NCBI RefSeq assembly: GCF_035083965.1
Contig: NC_089736.1
Location: 3,395,001 to 3,459,000, forward strand
Direction: 5' to 3'
Length of the DNA: 64,000 nt
DNA from: Branchiostoma lanceolatum
Taxonomy: Eukaryota > Chordata > Leptocardii > Amphioxiformes > Branchiostomatidae
Below the pieces are notes generated by a model. It worked only from the letters and a program-made list of their open reading frames with translations. It was not told the origin of the DNA and searched no databases. Position 1 is the first letter of the stretch; every line of letters begins with the position of its first letter. Positions 1 through 11,225 of the stretch are shown one piece after another. The translations under genes and the position numbers were made by a program.

Positions 1-258
1 GACAGTCATATTTCACTGCCACATGTATGTTTCTCCACATATTCCTACAATATGTTTGCAATAAGCCCACGGGGCATGAACTTGCAATAAAACTTTCTAT
101 TAATAATTGTAGCCGGCCGGGCAGTTTAGGTGGACTGTTCCTGGGATACATTACCACAGAAAACACCTACTTCTAAACACTCATCAATAAGGATTATTCA
201 TCTTGACTAGCATGTTGCCCGGATCTTCTTGACCCACGTTGGTGAAGGCCATGCAATC

Positions 259-1257
259 TCAGTCGAACAGAGATCCTAGTGCCTTTCCACCTAGCCATAC
301 AGCTCCCTTTCCAGTCATCGCTCCAATCATACCACCTACCACAGGTATGGGGATTAATGTTTGCCCAAGAGTACCTCCAACAATTGAAGCGGTGCCGGAA
401 GCGGCACCCTTGACAGCATGAGTGGCTACCTCTCCCACAAACTCACTTTGAGAAATCTCGCCATTGTCACGTTTATTCCAAGAGTCCCAAGTGCGGCTTC
501 CGAACTCATAGGTTTCTACCACTGCCGTTATTCCAATGCCAACTTTCCCCTGGTTCTCCATTATTTTTTTACCAAATGATTTCCCTCCTGACTTAGCAGC
601 AGCCTTGGTACCACCCCTGACCAGACTCTTTGTGCCTTCCCTTGCTAAGCGGTCTGTACCTGTCTTAGCAGCAGCCTTGCTGCCATCCCGAACTAAACTC
701 TTTGTGCCTTCCTTTGCTAAGCGGCCTGTACCTTCGTTCACTGCTGTCTTTGCTGTGTTATTTATGACAGCTTTAGACCCATCCCTTGCTACTTGCTTCC
801 CACCTCCAGCTACCAAATCGCTCAAAGCCATTTCAATGCGAATGTTTGTGATGGGGTTCACGTCCTTTAAACCACTCATTAGTGTGGCACTTGCACCTTT
901 CCTCATTGACTCCTCTATTGCCAGTCGTCTCATGACTGGATCGTTCATCAGTTGCTTTATTGCGTCCTTTCCTGCTTGTTTCATGACAGCTTTAGCTCCC
1001 TCCCCTGCTGCCTGCTTTGCCCCTTCTCTAGCTCCTTCGCCCATTGCTGTCTTTACTGCTTCATTCATAGCAGCATGTTTTGCAAAATCACTCACAGTAC
1101 GTTCCATGAACGACCCTGTTGCTTCGTTTATTGCCGGACGCGAAAAGACTTGACCCGTGCCCATCATCGCGACTGTTTGCAAATATGCTTCATATCCTGC
1201 TTTTGACAGTTTTGTCTCCATCCCAGCTTTGGCCCCTCCGCTGACTATCTGCTTCAC
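259..1257 (-). CDS. Gly/Ala/Lys-repeat tail of the LRAT-domain protein
   Basis: About 330 codons in the same frame as the LRAT half just upstream on the minus strand. The first two thirds are imperfect repeats of the type EGTKSLVRDGSKAAAK and EGAKQAAGEGAKAVMK, rich in Gly, Ala and Lys, predicting amphipathic helices. The last 110 residues hold TYEFGSRTWDSW followed by a Gly/Ala-rich hydrophobic stretch (VVGGMIGAMTG) that could form a membrane-seeking helical hairpin. The frame opens after a stop at 1294-1296, so the listed start (a GTG) is not a real start. With one base removed in the 1311-1316 homopolymer the LRAT frame would read on as GGTKAGIK, matching the repeat style; a second indel near 1270 returns it to this frame. 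Either a recent pseudogene or base errors. The tail has no assigned function. Confidence 0.6.
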   Translation of the reverse strand: MKQIVSGGAKAGMETKLSKAGYEAYLQTVAMMGTGQVFSRPAINEATGSFMERTVSDFAKHAAMNEAVKTAMGEGAREGAKQAAGEGAKAVMKQAGKDAIKQLMNDPVMRRLAIEESMRKGASATLMSGLKDVNPITNIRIEMALSDLVAGGGKQVARDGSKAVINNTAKTAVNEGTGRLAKEGTKSLVRDGSKAAAKTGTDRLAREGTKSLVRGGTKAAAKSGGKSFGKKIMENQGKVGIGITAVVETYEFGSRTWDSWNKRDNGEISQSEFVGEVATHAVKGAASGTASIVGGTLGQTLIPIPVVGGMIGAMTGKGAVWLGGKALGSLFD

Positions 1258-1305
1258 CCCTTCACCTACAGTCTCATTGCTGCTTCGAATGGTTTAATGC
1301 CAGCT

Positions 1306-1824
1306 TTAGTCCCCCCGCTTAGCCCCTTCCTTCTTTACAGATTCGATCTGCGAACTCTGGTAAATGCCCGTTTTACACCATGTGGCAAAATGCTCACAGT
1401 TGTTTGTAAATAGGGAATAGTCACCTTCACCAAGCTTGCTTTTAGCTCTACATACGGTTTCATCCGCTGAGGAACATTTGTCATAATCTATACGGTATAC
1501 CATATTGCATATTACATATGAGGAAATATCCTCCACGTCTTCACGGACTACTGCAATAGGAACCCCTAACATACCAGAGCCTGCTATTACCCCTTTTGCA
1601 CCAGGCAAAACATCGTTTGTATACTGAATCACAGATACTTCTCTAAGATCTGTGGGGTCTTCAGTCACAATCATGTGGTGCATGTAGCCCAGGCCAAAAA
1701 CCGCAATCTGGTCTCCCTTGTGTACATCTCCTACGTCACGAACCTTGATTTCCTTGAATGACGGCATGGTCTTCTTTTGTACTGGAGATAATCTATTGGT
1801 AAAAATAGTAGTGATACATTTCAA
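1306..1824 (-). CDS. LRAT-domain protein, N-terminal half
   Basis: A 172-residue reading frame with an LRAT/NlpC-P60-type fold. The basic approach segment VHKGDQIAV lies near residues 34-42, the His pair in LGYMHH is at 49-50, and the catalytic-Cys motif NNCEHF is at 141-146 (Cys143). Family members (LRAT, HRASLS/PLAAT) are acyltransferases or phospholipases using His and Cys; the substrate cannot be read here. The start at 1824 is the furthest upstream Met. A second Met at residue 20 (MPSFKEIK) is equally plausible, and an AG splice acceptor just before it leaves room for an upstream exon. The frame stops at 1306 after KEGAKRGD, but the same reading frame resumes downstream as a Gly/Ala/Lys repeat tail (259-1257). 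The two halves therefore look like one gene broken by small indels near a run of six C (1311-1316) and near 1270. A sequencing or assembly error is possible. Confidence 0.75.
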   Translation of the reverse strand: MKCITTIFTNRLSPVQKKTMPSFKEIKVRDVGDVHKGDQIAVFGLGYMHHMIVTEDPTDLREVSVIQYTNDVLPGAKGVIAGSGMLGVPIAVVREDVEDISSYVICNMVYRIDYDKCSSADETVCRAKSKLGEGDYSLFTNNCEHFATWCKTGIYQSSQIESVKKEGAKRGD

Positions 1825-3487
1825 TTGTCAGGTTTCAGCCATGAAGTGTAGATTTCTGTATATCAATAATCAGACCTCGAACATGATGGACGAGGACAAA
1901 CAATAATTACCATATATGTATAACCAAACACAAAAAGTCAGGACAGACGATTTCCAATTTGGTCGATAATATGTCAATCTTTATTGTTTCAATTGCATCG
2001 CCCTTTAAAGTAGTAATATATTTGTTATGATCGTAGATTCATGGGTCAGATATGAAGGGTACTTTTGTGAGAAAAGCCACAAAGCACGAAGAAATGAATA
2101 TTTTGTTACTCGAAGGATGACTGGAAATCTCTTAAAAACAAATATGATAAATATTTTCGACAACCCAGGTCCCTGTCAAAATAACCCAGCACAAATAGAG
2201 GGTAAAAATTAAATACAATCATTTGTCATCAGAGCGTCTCTACGATGATTTGATGTACAGTTTTCTTATTTTACGTACCTTCTTGAAAAGGTGACAATGG
2301 CAAACCTGTCCACGTCAGCTCTATATCCGGGTTAAGCAAAAATGGCGCCTTGCTGCAGTTGACTGCGTCAGAAAAAAAGAGAGAAAGGACAGATTTATTT
2401 TGTCACGTCAATATGATATTTAGAAACCAATGTCAAAAATATGTTAAAGCAGAAGTCTGGTGTGTTTGATACAACTAACTGGCGGTGGTCGTCTTCAATT
2501 CTAGAAGCTAAAGAAGCATGTTGAATGGCGGATGGGTATGCGTTGATTTGTTTATTTTTCAGGACAATAGCACCTGAGTTAGCTGACAAGATAGCTTACC
2601 TTGTCCTAACCCAGACAATGGGTTGTCCTAGGTGAAATCATCTTTGATGTTCTTAGAACAGACATACATACACAAGATGAATATTTAGTCTCTTGATAGA
2701 AAGCCAAATATAAGGACACGTTTTGTTTATAATAAGTGATTGGCATATGCATACGTGTTAAAATGTGACTATTCTGCACATGTAATTGCCCCCCTCACGC
2801 ACCTCTTCAAAATGCATGCATCACCTCTAATTTAATACCCTACAGAAAAGCTTTCGATGATCACAGTAATATTTACGACCATTTCAATGAATGGCTGTGT
2901 AATATGTTAAGATCAAGGTAAAACGACAGAAGCCTTCTTACAAATGGCGCTTTTGTGTTGTCAACATACCTGTGTTCACCGGGTCGTGTCTAACCTCGAA
3001 AGCCTTTGATCTGTAATGGTTAACACATGGGCCTTCTGCTTTCTGCGAGTAAAAAGCACTTAGCTCTTTCTTCATGTAACTGCAGAGAAAGGAAAAGAAA
3101 ATACAACTTGTTCAGACAGGCTTAAGGATCACGAAACTCTCAATCATAGTCATTTGTCAAAGAATTCGTTGATCGGTTCAATCACGTCTACTAACCTGTG
3201 CTACGCTTGCAATGACGGTGTCGTTCTATGGTCGGTCTTAACACCACATATACACCGCACTGGAGCAATGGAGCGTCTCTATGATGATTTGATGTGCAGT
3301 TTTCTTATTTTACGTACCTTCCTGATCCTGAAAAGGTGACAATGGCAAACCTGCCCACGTCAGCATCCGGGTTAATACGTGTAAAAATGCAAATCCGCTG
3401 CAGTTGACTGCGCCAGAAAAAAAGAGAGACAGGGCAGTGATCGCCACGATTCACCTGGTACCCTTACGATGAAGAACCCATTATCTT
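1825..3487. repeat. Non-coding stretch with a 160-bp direct repeat
   Basis: No convincing gene. Positions 2231-2392 and 3271-3436 are near-identical direct copies (starting GAGCGTCTCTA, ending near GACTGCG(T/C)CAGAAAAAAAG). The second copy lies next to the decayed LRAT copy, so the whole LRAT exon neighbourhood appears to have been duplicated in tandem. Confidence 0.6.
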
Positions 3488-3808
3488 TTAGGAGTACTGT
3501 ACAATTTCTTTCTCTGGTAACAATGTTATTTTTCTACGTCCCAAGAAATATCCAACACGCCTGCACGTACTTCTGCAATAGGAACCCCTGACATACCTCT
3601 GATACGATCCCACTTGCACCAGGAAAAACATCATATTGTAATAGTGAATCACAGATACTTTTCTAAAATTACGGGGGTCTTCAGTCACAATCGTGTGGTG
3701 CGTGTAGCCCAGTCTACAAACCGCAATCTGTTCTCCCTTGTGTACATCCCCTAGGCTACTGGTAAAAAGAGTAGAAATTAAGTGTTGAATTCCGGCTGCG
3801 AATGCCAA
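3488..3808 (-). pseudogene. Decayed duplicate of the LRAT exon
   Basis: The minus-strand frame keeps GDVHKGEQIAV, then LGYTHHTIVTEDP, and then degenerates. The region that should hold the NNCEHF cysteine motif is absent, and there is a deletion of about 50 bp before the conserved block relative to the copy at 1306-1824. Reading is lost by frame changes after position 3660. It lies 2 kb from the better copy and shares flanking duplicated DNA with it. I read it as a dead tandem duplicate, not a second enzyme. Confidence 0.75.
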
Positions 3809-3839
3809 AAATCAGACTTTGAACATGATGAAGGAGAAT

Positions 3840-6800
3840 GTAAAGAAATTATCACCTTAACCTTAAATAAACACGATAAACGCTGTTATTTACAAACCGG
3901 GGGTCTTATGGTGTTATAACTTGGCAAACGTGTGGTGCTGTTGCTTCCAGATCTTTTGTAATTGCCAGACTGCGCTAGCAACTCTCCAACTTTACATGCA
4001 TGTTGATGCAAGGCACCACTACACACGTTTGTGTACTTCATTAATTCAGCTTATTTCACGGTCATGTTTTAGCGCCCTCTTTCTCTCAGTCCGCCAACTG
4101 CAGCATTGTGAATCGTGATCAACCGCACCGTTGCAAGGATAGGATACACCAAGCAGGTGTTGTAGAGCCTCCTTGGCTATCATCGGTTGAACTGCTAATT
4201 GTGATGGACTGACAGAATCGCTCCAAGTTTGACATCCAACACCATATTGTGGGAGACATAGCATAGTTGATACGCAAGGAGAAGTCAATAATTGTCATCC
4301 ATTATCAACGTACCATATGTGCAGTCGGCACGGTGCAAGAGAGACGCTATACGGCTGTCTGAGATACTACAACCAAGGTTCGCAGCAAACCTGTTTGTTT
4401 ACACGGTTACAGAGCCCCTTGTGAAGCTAACAATTACAAAAACCAAATATATTGCATCAAGCCCTGTTCTAGGCGTAAAAGAAAAGAAGAAATCGATTTC
4501 AGGAGGAATTCATTATGTTTTAGATCGACAATCGGTTGTACTGTGCAATATGGTTTTAAGCTGGGTAACCAGGATAATGTAATGACCCTCCGTGGTGACC
4601 CGAGGTCCGTAAAGGTCAACCTTGAAATCTTTCTATACCCTGATTACCCAATTTTAGTGAAAACAACACAGTATAACCGACTGTCGATCTAAAATCCAAT
4701 GACTTTCGTTAACGCCCTTCTTTGCAGCTAAAATATGGTTACACACACTGTCTTTGGTTTGTGGATATGTTAGCCCCACTTTGGTGTAATGTAACCGTAT
4801 AATTTATGGTTCCTAGCGTTAAATGAACGAGTTTGCTAAGCACCTTGGTTGTAGATCCTCCTTGGCTATCATCGGTTGAACTGCTAATTGCGATGGACAG
4901 ACAGGATCGGTCCAACTGACAGTTTAAAGTTTGGCAGCCAACGCCGTATTGTGGGAGACATGTCAAGATAGATAAGAGTGGCGTCATTGTACCGCGCGCG
5001 GCGAGTTCGAGGATGTTCGAGAAGAGCATTTTAATAAATGACACGATAAACGCTGTCATTTTTGCAAACCGGGGGTCTTACAGTGTTATAACTTGGCAAA
5101 CGTGTGGTGCTGTTGCTTCAAGATCTTTTGGAAATACCAAACTGCACTTGCAACTCTCCAACTTTACATGCATGTTGATGCAAGGCATCACTACATACAC
5201 GTTTGTGTACTTCATTAATTAATGGGAGACATGGCATAGTTGATACGCAAGGAGTTCATGACCACCCTACTAAACGGTTCCTGAATTAAGGGTATAGATT
5301 ACAATTGACAGTTGCTTAATATATGTATAATAATTATGTTTGTATTTAAACTTCCGACGTACCCGTCTTCAACCTACCTGTTTTAAGGTAGTGTTCACCT
5401 GTGATTTTAAGAACGCATTTATTGTTGATTAGGAACAATTATATTATCTTTGTATGTAACCGATAGATTGCCTAATGTCACTACTTTTTAAAAATAATGT
5501 GAAAAGTACGCAATTCAGCCTATGGCTGCGAGGTACTCCATGTTTTCCGATCACAATGATCAAATAAAACCATTCATTCAATTCAGCTTATTTTACGGTC
5601 ATGTCTTAACGCCCTCTATCTATCAGCCCACAAACTGCAGCACTGTGAACCGCGATCAATCGATATCAACCGCACCGTTGCAAGGATATCATATGATACC
5701 CCAAGCAGGTGTTGTAGAGCCTCCTGGACTATTGTTGGTTGAACTGCTAATTGTGATGGACAGACAGGATAACCGACTGTCGATCTAAAATCCAATTGAC
5801 TTTCGTTAACGCCCTTCTTTGTAGCTTAACTATTGTTACACACACTGTATTTGGTTTGTGGTTATGTTAGCGCCACTTTGGAGTAATGTAGCCGTATAAT
5901 TTATGGTTCCTAGCGTTAAATGAACGAGTTTGCTGAGCACCTTGGTTGTAGACCCTCCTTGCTATCATCGGTTGGACTGCTAATTGTGATGGACAGACAG
6001 GATCGGTCCAACTGATGATTTAAAGTTTGGCGGCCAACACCGTATTGTGGGAGACATGTCAAGATAGATAAGAGTGGCGTCACTGTAGCGCGCGCGGCGA
6101 GTTCGAGGATCTTCGAGAAGAGCATTTAAATAAATGACACAATAAACGCTGTCATTTTTGCAAACCGGGGGTCTTATAGTGTTATAACTTGGCAAACGTG
6201 TGGTGCTGTTGCTTCCAGATCTTTTGGAAATACCAGACAGCGCTGGAAACTCCCCAACTTTACATGAATGTTAATGCAAGGCACCACTACACACGTTTGT
6301 GTACTTCATTAATTCAGCTTATTTCACGGTCATGTTTTAGCGCCCTCTATCTCTCAGTCCGCCAACTGCAGCATTGCGAACCGCACATTTGCAAGGACAA
6401 CGTTATAGACCAAGAAGGTCGTGTAGAGCCTCCTTGGGTAAAACGGAATCAAAAACTTATTTGAACACATTAGTGCTCGAAATAATCTTGAAAACCGATG
6501 TTGCCCGCAAACTGTGTGTACTATGCAGTGGCCGTGACTGTCACAGATATTTCTCCTTCACTTTATCGACAATCGGTTTCTAGCCTCCTACGATATAATA
6601 TCTAGTCCTAGTACCACGCGCATTCACCACGGTTCAAAAGAGACACTCTACGGCTGACAGCAGTACTGCAACTAGAGCTCGTTGTATACTCGTTTGCTTG
6701 CACAGTTTACGCTGGTAAAACGGCATAGTTAATACGCAAGAAGTCAGTAATTGTCATCCATTATCAACGTACCATATGTGCAGTCGGCACGGTACAAGAG

Positions 6801-7760
6801 AGACTCTATACGGCTGTCTGAGGTACTACAACCAAGGTTCTCAGCAAACCTGTTTGTTTACACGGTTACAGTGCCCCTAGTTCCGCTAACAATTACAAAA
6901 ACCAAATATATCGCATCACGCTCTGTTCTAGGTGTAAAAAGTAAGAAGCAATCGAGTTCAGGAGGAATTAATTATATTTTAGATCGACAATCGGTTATAC
7001 TGTGCAATATGGTTGGTTTTAAGCTGGATAACCAGGATAATGTAGTGACCCTCCGTGGTGACCCGAGGTCCGCAAAGGTCAACCTTGAAATCTTTCTATG
7101 CCCTGATTATCCAGTTTTAGTGACTACATCACAGTATAGCCGACTGTCGATCTAAAATCCAATTGACTTTCGTCAGCGCCCTTCTTTGCAGCTAGAATAT
7201 GGTTAGACACACTGTTTTTGGTTTGTGATAATTTTAGCGACACTTGAGAGTAATGTTACCGTGTAATTTATGGTTCCTAGCGTTAAAAGAACGAGTTTGC
7301 AAATTCTTTGCGGGAGGATCTAAAGTATAAGGTAAGGTTACCCATCATCTGTTTTCCAAAGTATTCCGAGCCCTGCTGTGTCTCCTTTCGGATACCATTT
7401 TGATTTGGTTTACTCAAGAAGCCTCTACACGACCTACTTGGTGTATCCGGCCGTGCAACAGAGCGGTTCGGATCTCGGTTCACAATGCTGCAGTAGGCGG
7501 ACCGAGAGATAGAGGGCGCTAAAAAAGGACCATAAAAAAGGCTGAATTAATGAGGCACATGGGCGCGTGCTTTGTATCTCGGGGAAGTGTCGCAAGCTAT
7601 CATTGGTTGAACTGGATCGGTCCAACTGATAACGTATTATGGGAGACATGCCAGGATAGACGATATGTTCGACGCGTATACGTACAGTTTGAAGTAATGA
7701 AATGACCACCATAGCAATTTTTTTTGGGGACATTTTTGATTAAACTTGGTGATAAAATGT
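3840..7760. repeat. Mosaic of repeated units, three main copies
   Basis: The same blocks recur about every 1.1-1.4 kb. GGGGGTCTTA plus its downstream block starts at 3899, 5069 and 6167. GTTCCTAGCGTTAAA is at 4808, 5907 and 7272. CCGACTGTCGATCTAAAAT is at 4678, 5772 and 7140. The block CGCCCTCTMTCTCTCAGTCC is at 4073 and 6340 (diverged at 5607) and appears inverted at 7480-7530. Order and spacing differ between units, so this is a rearranged tandem array or nested mobile elements. The open frames inside it are short and shared only because the units are copies. No protein domain was recognised. Confidence 0.7.
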
Positions 7761-8019
7761 ACCTGTCCACGTATGAATAGGAATTAATAACAAAAATTAG
7801 ATGTGACAATTTTACACCCCCGTGTAAAGCACATTTGGCATGGTCCAAACTGGTACTGCTGCTGCTGTATCACAGGGAATGCTGTGGAGTTTCTTCTACT
7901 TTGTTTGCAACTTTTCGGCTTATTTTAACTGTTTTTTTCCTGCGCTTGAAGAACAACGTTTGGACCCTTCCCCGGTGGATTTAAACTGACAAATCTTGGT
8001 GGCTTGATGAGAAAATGTG

Positions 8020-8106
8020 TGTTTCCTGGAGTGTGGAATTTGGAGAAGACAACATGGCGAAATGAACGGGCGGCGGCGTGGTGTGGAGAAGACGAGTTCA
8101 TACAAG
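8020..8106 (+). promoter_or_regulatory. Promoter-like first exon with YY1-type ATGGCG and splice donor
   Basis: A GC-rich patch contains ACAACATGGCGAAATG (ATGGCG at 8054-8059), the kind of site found at YY1-bound start regions, followed 50 bp later by the donor TACAAG|GTAAAA (exon end 8106). The short frame from this ATG stops at once, so the exon may be untranslated. It points toward the inverted repeat beginning near 10.2 kb. A similar arrangement on the other strand lies at 20980-21057. Confidence 0.35.
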
Positions 8107-10192
8107 GTAAAATAACAAATCATTCTGTCCATATTGTTTGTAAGCGACCAGTAAGGGCATGTGAAAGATACCCTTTTAAAAATGTGTGTAGTTTTTAGGT
8201 CCTGTCGACAAATTATTCTTCATTTTAGACCGTGAGGCTTGGGAGGACTTAATTTTGCCCCATTTTCTTGAATATTCGCATTTTGTGGTGTGCTTATAGA
8301 ACATTGAATGTAACTGCTGTTATGTGTATGTCTCACTTATATATTGTAGAAAGTTTCAGTTGACATTTGTGCAAAAGAATGTAATAACAGAAGTCTCTTC
8401 TTTGTTAATCTCCACGTGGTGCGCCTGGGTCAGTGACCACCTGTTGGAATGCGCACGTGTGTAGGATTTAATCCGCAAATTTTCCCGCCCAAAATTGTCG
8501 TGTATTGCGCAACACAATTTGATATATTCCATTCTATAGATGAATTCAAATACATTCTAGAAGGCGACAACCCTTATCCCTACAAATAGGTAAATATATC
8601 AAAGAATGTTTAGATCTTAGAACTAGTACTGTAGTGTGATACGTGAAACTCGACATGTTGAAGCATTCATATACTTCTAATCATTTTGTATGCCATTGTT
8701 TGTTGTTTGCATGTATAGTTGTAGATGACCTTACGAAAGTCGCTGTACTTTTGTTGTGTCAATAAAGATTTCAATTACTCCGTAAACAAGGCGGCCGGGG
8801 CATTAGCTTCGAAGCTGCGCTAGAAGTTTGCAAGTTAGTTAGGTTTGGTCAGTCATTTCTCTGTTGCACTAGCTAAGTTATATATCATTATAATGAATGT
8901 TTATCACTCAGGCAAGTAAAATGTTCCCCAATCCTCTGTGCCCAGTTTATTTGGATTAGATATCCAACTTAGTTGGTGTGGTTGGTGGGGCGTCTAAGGT
9001 TTTGCTTCGATGTGAAGAAGTTTGTCTTCAAAAATGTCATACAAATTTATTGGATATTAATATTCATTGATATTTTGTTGAGCTTGAACTCTCAATAAAA
9101 ATTGAAAGAAAGTTATGGCCTGGCCCTGATGTAAACTGAATGTCTTGTCAGATCTTGTAAAAGAACTGTTTCTATTTCATATTTTGTTTAATGTTTTTGG
9201 CCCAACTTGTATAAGTCATCATTAGTGATAAAATGACCTTTTCTAATCACATGTTGCCCCTGTCAATGCCCTAAACTGTTTATTGTTTTCATACATAGTT
9301 TGCTGTGCATCTTAAGGACTTGAGCTGTGACTCCTGTTGGACCAGACTAACACTCGTGAACACTGAAGGAGCCCAAATGTTTCTACAGGTAAGATTGTTT
9401 GAATGATACCCTATACTGTATATGAGATGGACTAATCCTCAGTCAACAGACATTCTTCACTCTGCATTCACACTTCAGTAAGACAGCCAGAGATGCACAG
9501 TGCCCATTCAGAACTTTTATTCAGTCTGTGAGACTTTCAAAGCAAAGTATTTTACATACTTTGTCTAAACTTGAAAAGGACTTGCAATGCATGGAACATC
9601 GTATCCTCCTTTCTAACATCAAGTAACTTAGTTTGTTTTGTTTTAACTGCACCTTGACATCAAGAAAGTGTATTACAGATTGCTATTGTATATAATTTTT
9701 TTATAAACCTACACAATACCACATTCATATTCAATGTTGTCAATGAAATTTTGTAGTTTGATAGACTTTCTTCCTAGGCACAAATTATGATCAATCCTGG
9801 CTGTTCATGCTTAGTTTTGGATCTAAAATTTAAACTTTAGTAGTTGGTAACAGGTAGACCAGCTGAAGAAAAGTGAATAAAATACAGCATGACATTCTAG
9901 ATGTTAGTTGTAAGAAAGGCCAACTGCTGCTATCAAAGCCCTGACTTTTGTTTGTCTTTCTTGAAGATGAGACCCCAGAGACCAGACTGTAACCTGTTGG
10001 GAGGAAGAACCAGACTTTGATCAGCAGAGCAGTGGAAGAAGATGGGGAGTTGTGAGTTTTTAGACATATAACAAATGTTACGAATGTTATGGAATGTATA
10101 TTGTCTGATGACATGTATGTTCTGTGAATAATGTTGGTATATGTTAATTTAGCATGTGGTTTTTCTGAATGAGTTTTTATTTTACACCCTAG
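8107..10192. other. Gene-poor stretch with weak exon-like signals
   Basis: No coding gene seen. Two places have splice-like borders on the plus strand: a block ending TTTCTACAG|GTAAGA at 9389, and an acceptor TTTCTTGAAG before ATGAGACC at 9966. Together with 8106 and 10193-10381 they could be exons of one non-coding or decayed transcript. AT-rich otherwise. Confidence 0.3.
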
Positions 10193-10381
10193 GCTACTGG
10201 CAAACCTGACCATGCCGGACCTGTCAGCTATCCTGTGTGCCTGTTGATATTCCAGAAGGACTTGGCTATGTTCCTGTGGGACCTGTCCTTATTCCAGGAG
10301 GATTGTTCCAGGAGGACCTATCTGTGTGTGCTGTGGGACCTGTCAGCTATCTACAAGACAAGAGAACATCGGACTGTGACT
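10193..10381 (+). other. Splice-flanked exon in the left arm of the inverted repeat
   Basis: The acceptor TTTTACACCCTAG| and the donor GTGACT|GTAAGT bound 189 bases. The body repeats GTGGGACCTGTC and CCAGGAGGA. It is open in the frame giving FQKDLAMFLWDLS...LWDLSAIYKTREHRTVT and, for most of its length, in another giving VPVGPVLIPGG. The counterpart in the opposite arm (17387-17535, minus strand) has the same borders. The two copies differ by about 40 bp and by a 1-bp indel, which argues against strong coding constraint. Function unknown. Confidence 0.4.
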
Positions 10382-10416
10382 GTAAGTTGGCTTGTACTTC
10401 TAGAATTCTTTCAAAA

Positions 10417-10625
10417 TAGGGATCTGCATGCCGCAAAGCGTAATCAACCGTTTAGACTTTGCGAAACTTGAAGCCGGAGCATTTGATTTTACATTTAATT
10501 CGTGCAATACCTGCTTAGCGTTCAAGGTATGATCTAATAGAACGTAATACGTGGCCGCTGTCTTCTGGGATTCAGCGCAAAGCGTAGTCGCAATCTCCCA
10601 ATTCATTTATTTATGCAGATCCCTA
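10417..10625. mobile_element. MITE-like insert in the left arm
   Basis: Bounded by TAGGGATCTGCATG and its inverted form ATGCAGATCCCTA. An equivalent insert with the ends TAGGGGTCTGCATG and CATGCAGACCCCA sits in the matching place of the right arm (17048-17350). The element was therefore present before the arms were duplicated. Confidence 0.55.
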
Positions 10626-10959
10626 AAAATGACAATAAAAAACGTTGGGAAAGGGCATGTCTGCGATCCTCTGAATTTTTAGTTCCAAACACCATAAAAT
10701 GATTGTCAAAACTAGCCCTCCCTTCTGTTTGTTGTCATTTCTGAAAGATTTCACATTTCTTATACTAATACCTAGTTTAAGGTTGTGACTAATATTATAT
10801 TGTAGATATTCATCGGAGAACACAGTACATTTTCCTTTTGAAGAGAGCATTTGCAATGTTGTTTTTTCATTCTGTATGGCAATGGGGTATATCGTCAATA
10901 TCATTTGCAATCAGACTGTTCCCTGATATCCTCTTCATCACATTAGACTTCACCTTTTT

Positions 10960-11225
10960 GACATGTTTTCTGACATGACCTAAATGAAAAAGGGCATGCA
11001 TGGAGATTTGAACTTCTCAAGAATAAACAAATCTGATAATTAATTTTGTCTTACTCTTACCTTTTCTCTGACATGGCCTCAATGAAAAAGGGCATGTATG
11101 GAGATTTGAGCTTCTCAAGAAAAAATAGATGTTGTGTTTTGTCTTACCCTTACCTCTTCTCCGACATGACCTCAATGAAAAAGGGCATGCATGGAGATTT
11201 GAGTTTCTCAAGAATAAACAAATGT
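10960..11225. repeat. Three tandem 95-bp units
   Basis: Each unit contains TGACATGRCCTMAATGAAAA, then GGGCATGYATGGAGATTTGA and CTTCTCAAGAA. Copies begin near 10969, 11066 and 11159. The right arm of the large inverted repeat lacks this expansion. Confidence 0.7.

Noticed and set aside
536..1153. A 205-codon plus-strand frame
   Set aside because: Antisense shadow of the Gly/Ala/Lys repeat tail; its repetitiveness comes from the other strand.
3921..7155. Similar small proteins encoded three times in the 3.8-7.8 kb mosaic
   Set aside because: The frames are alike only because the DNA units are copies; no Met, length or codon pattern is maintained.
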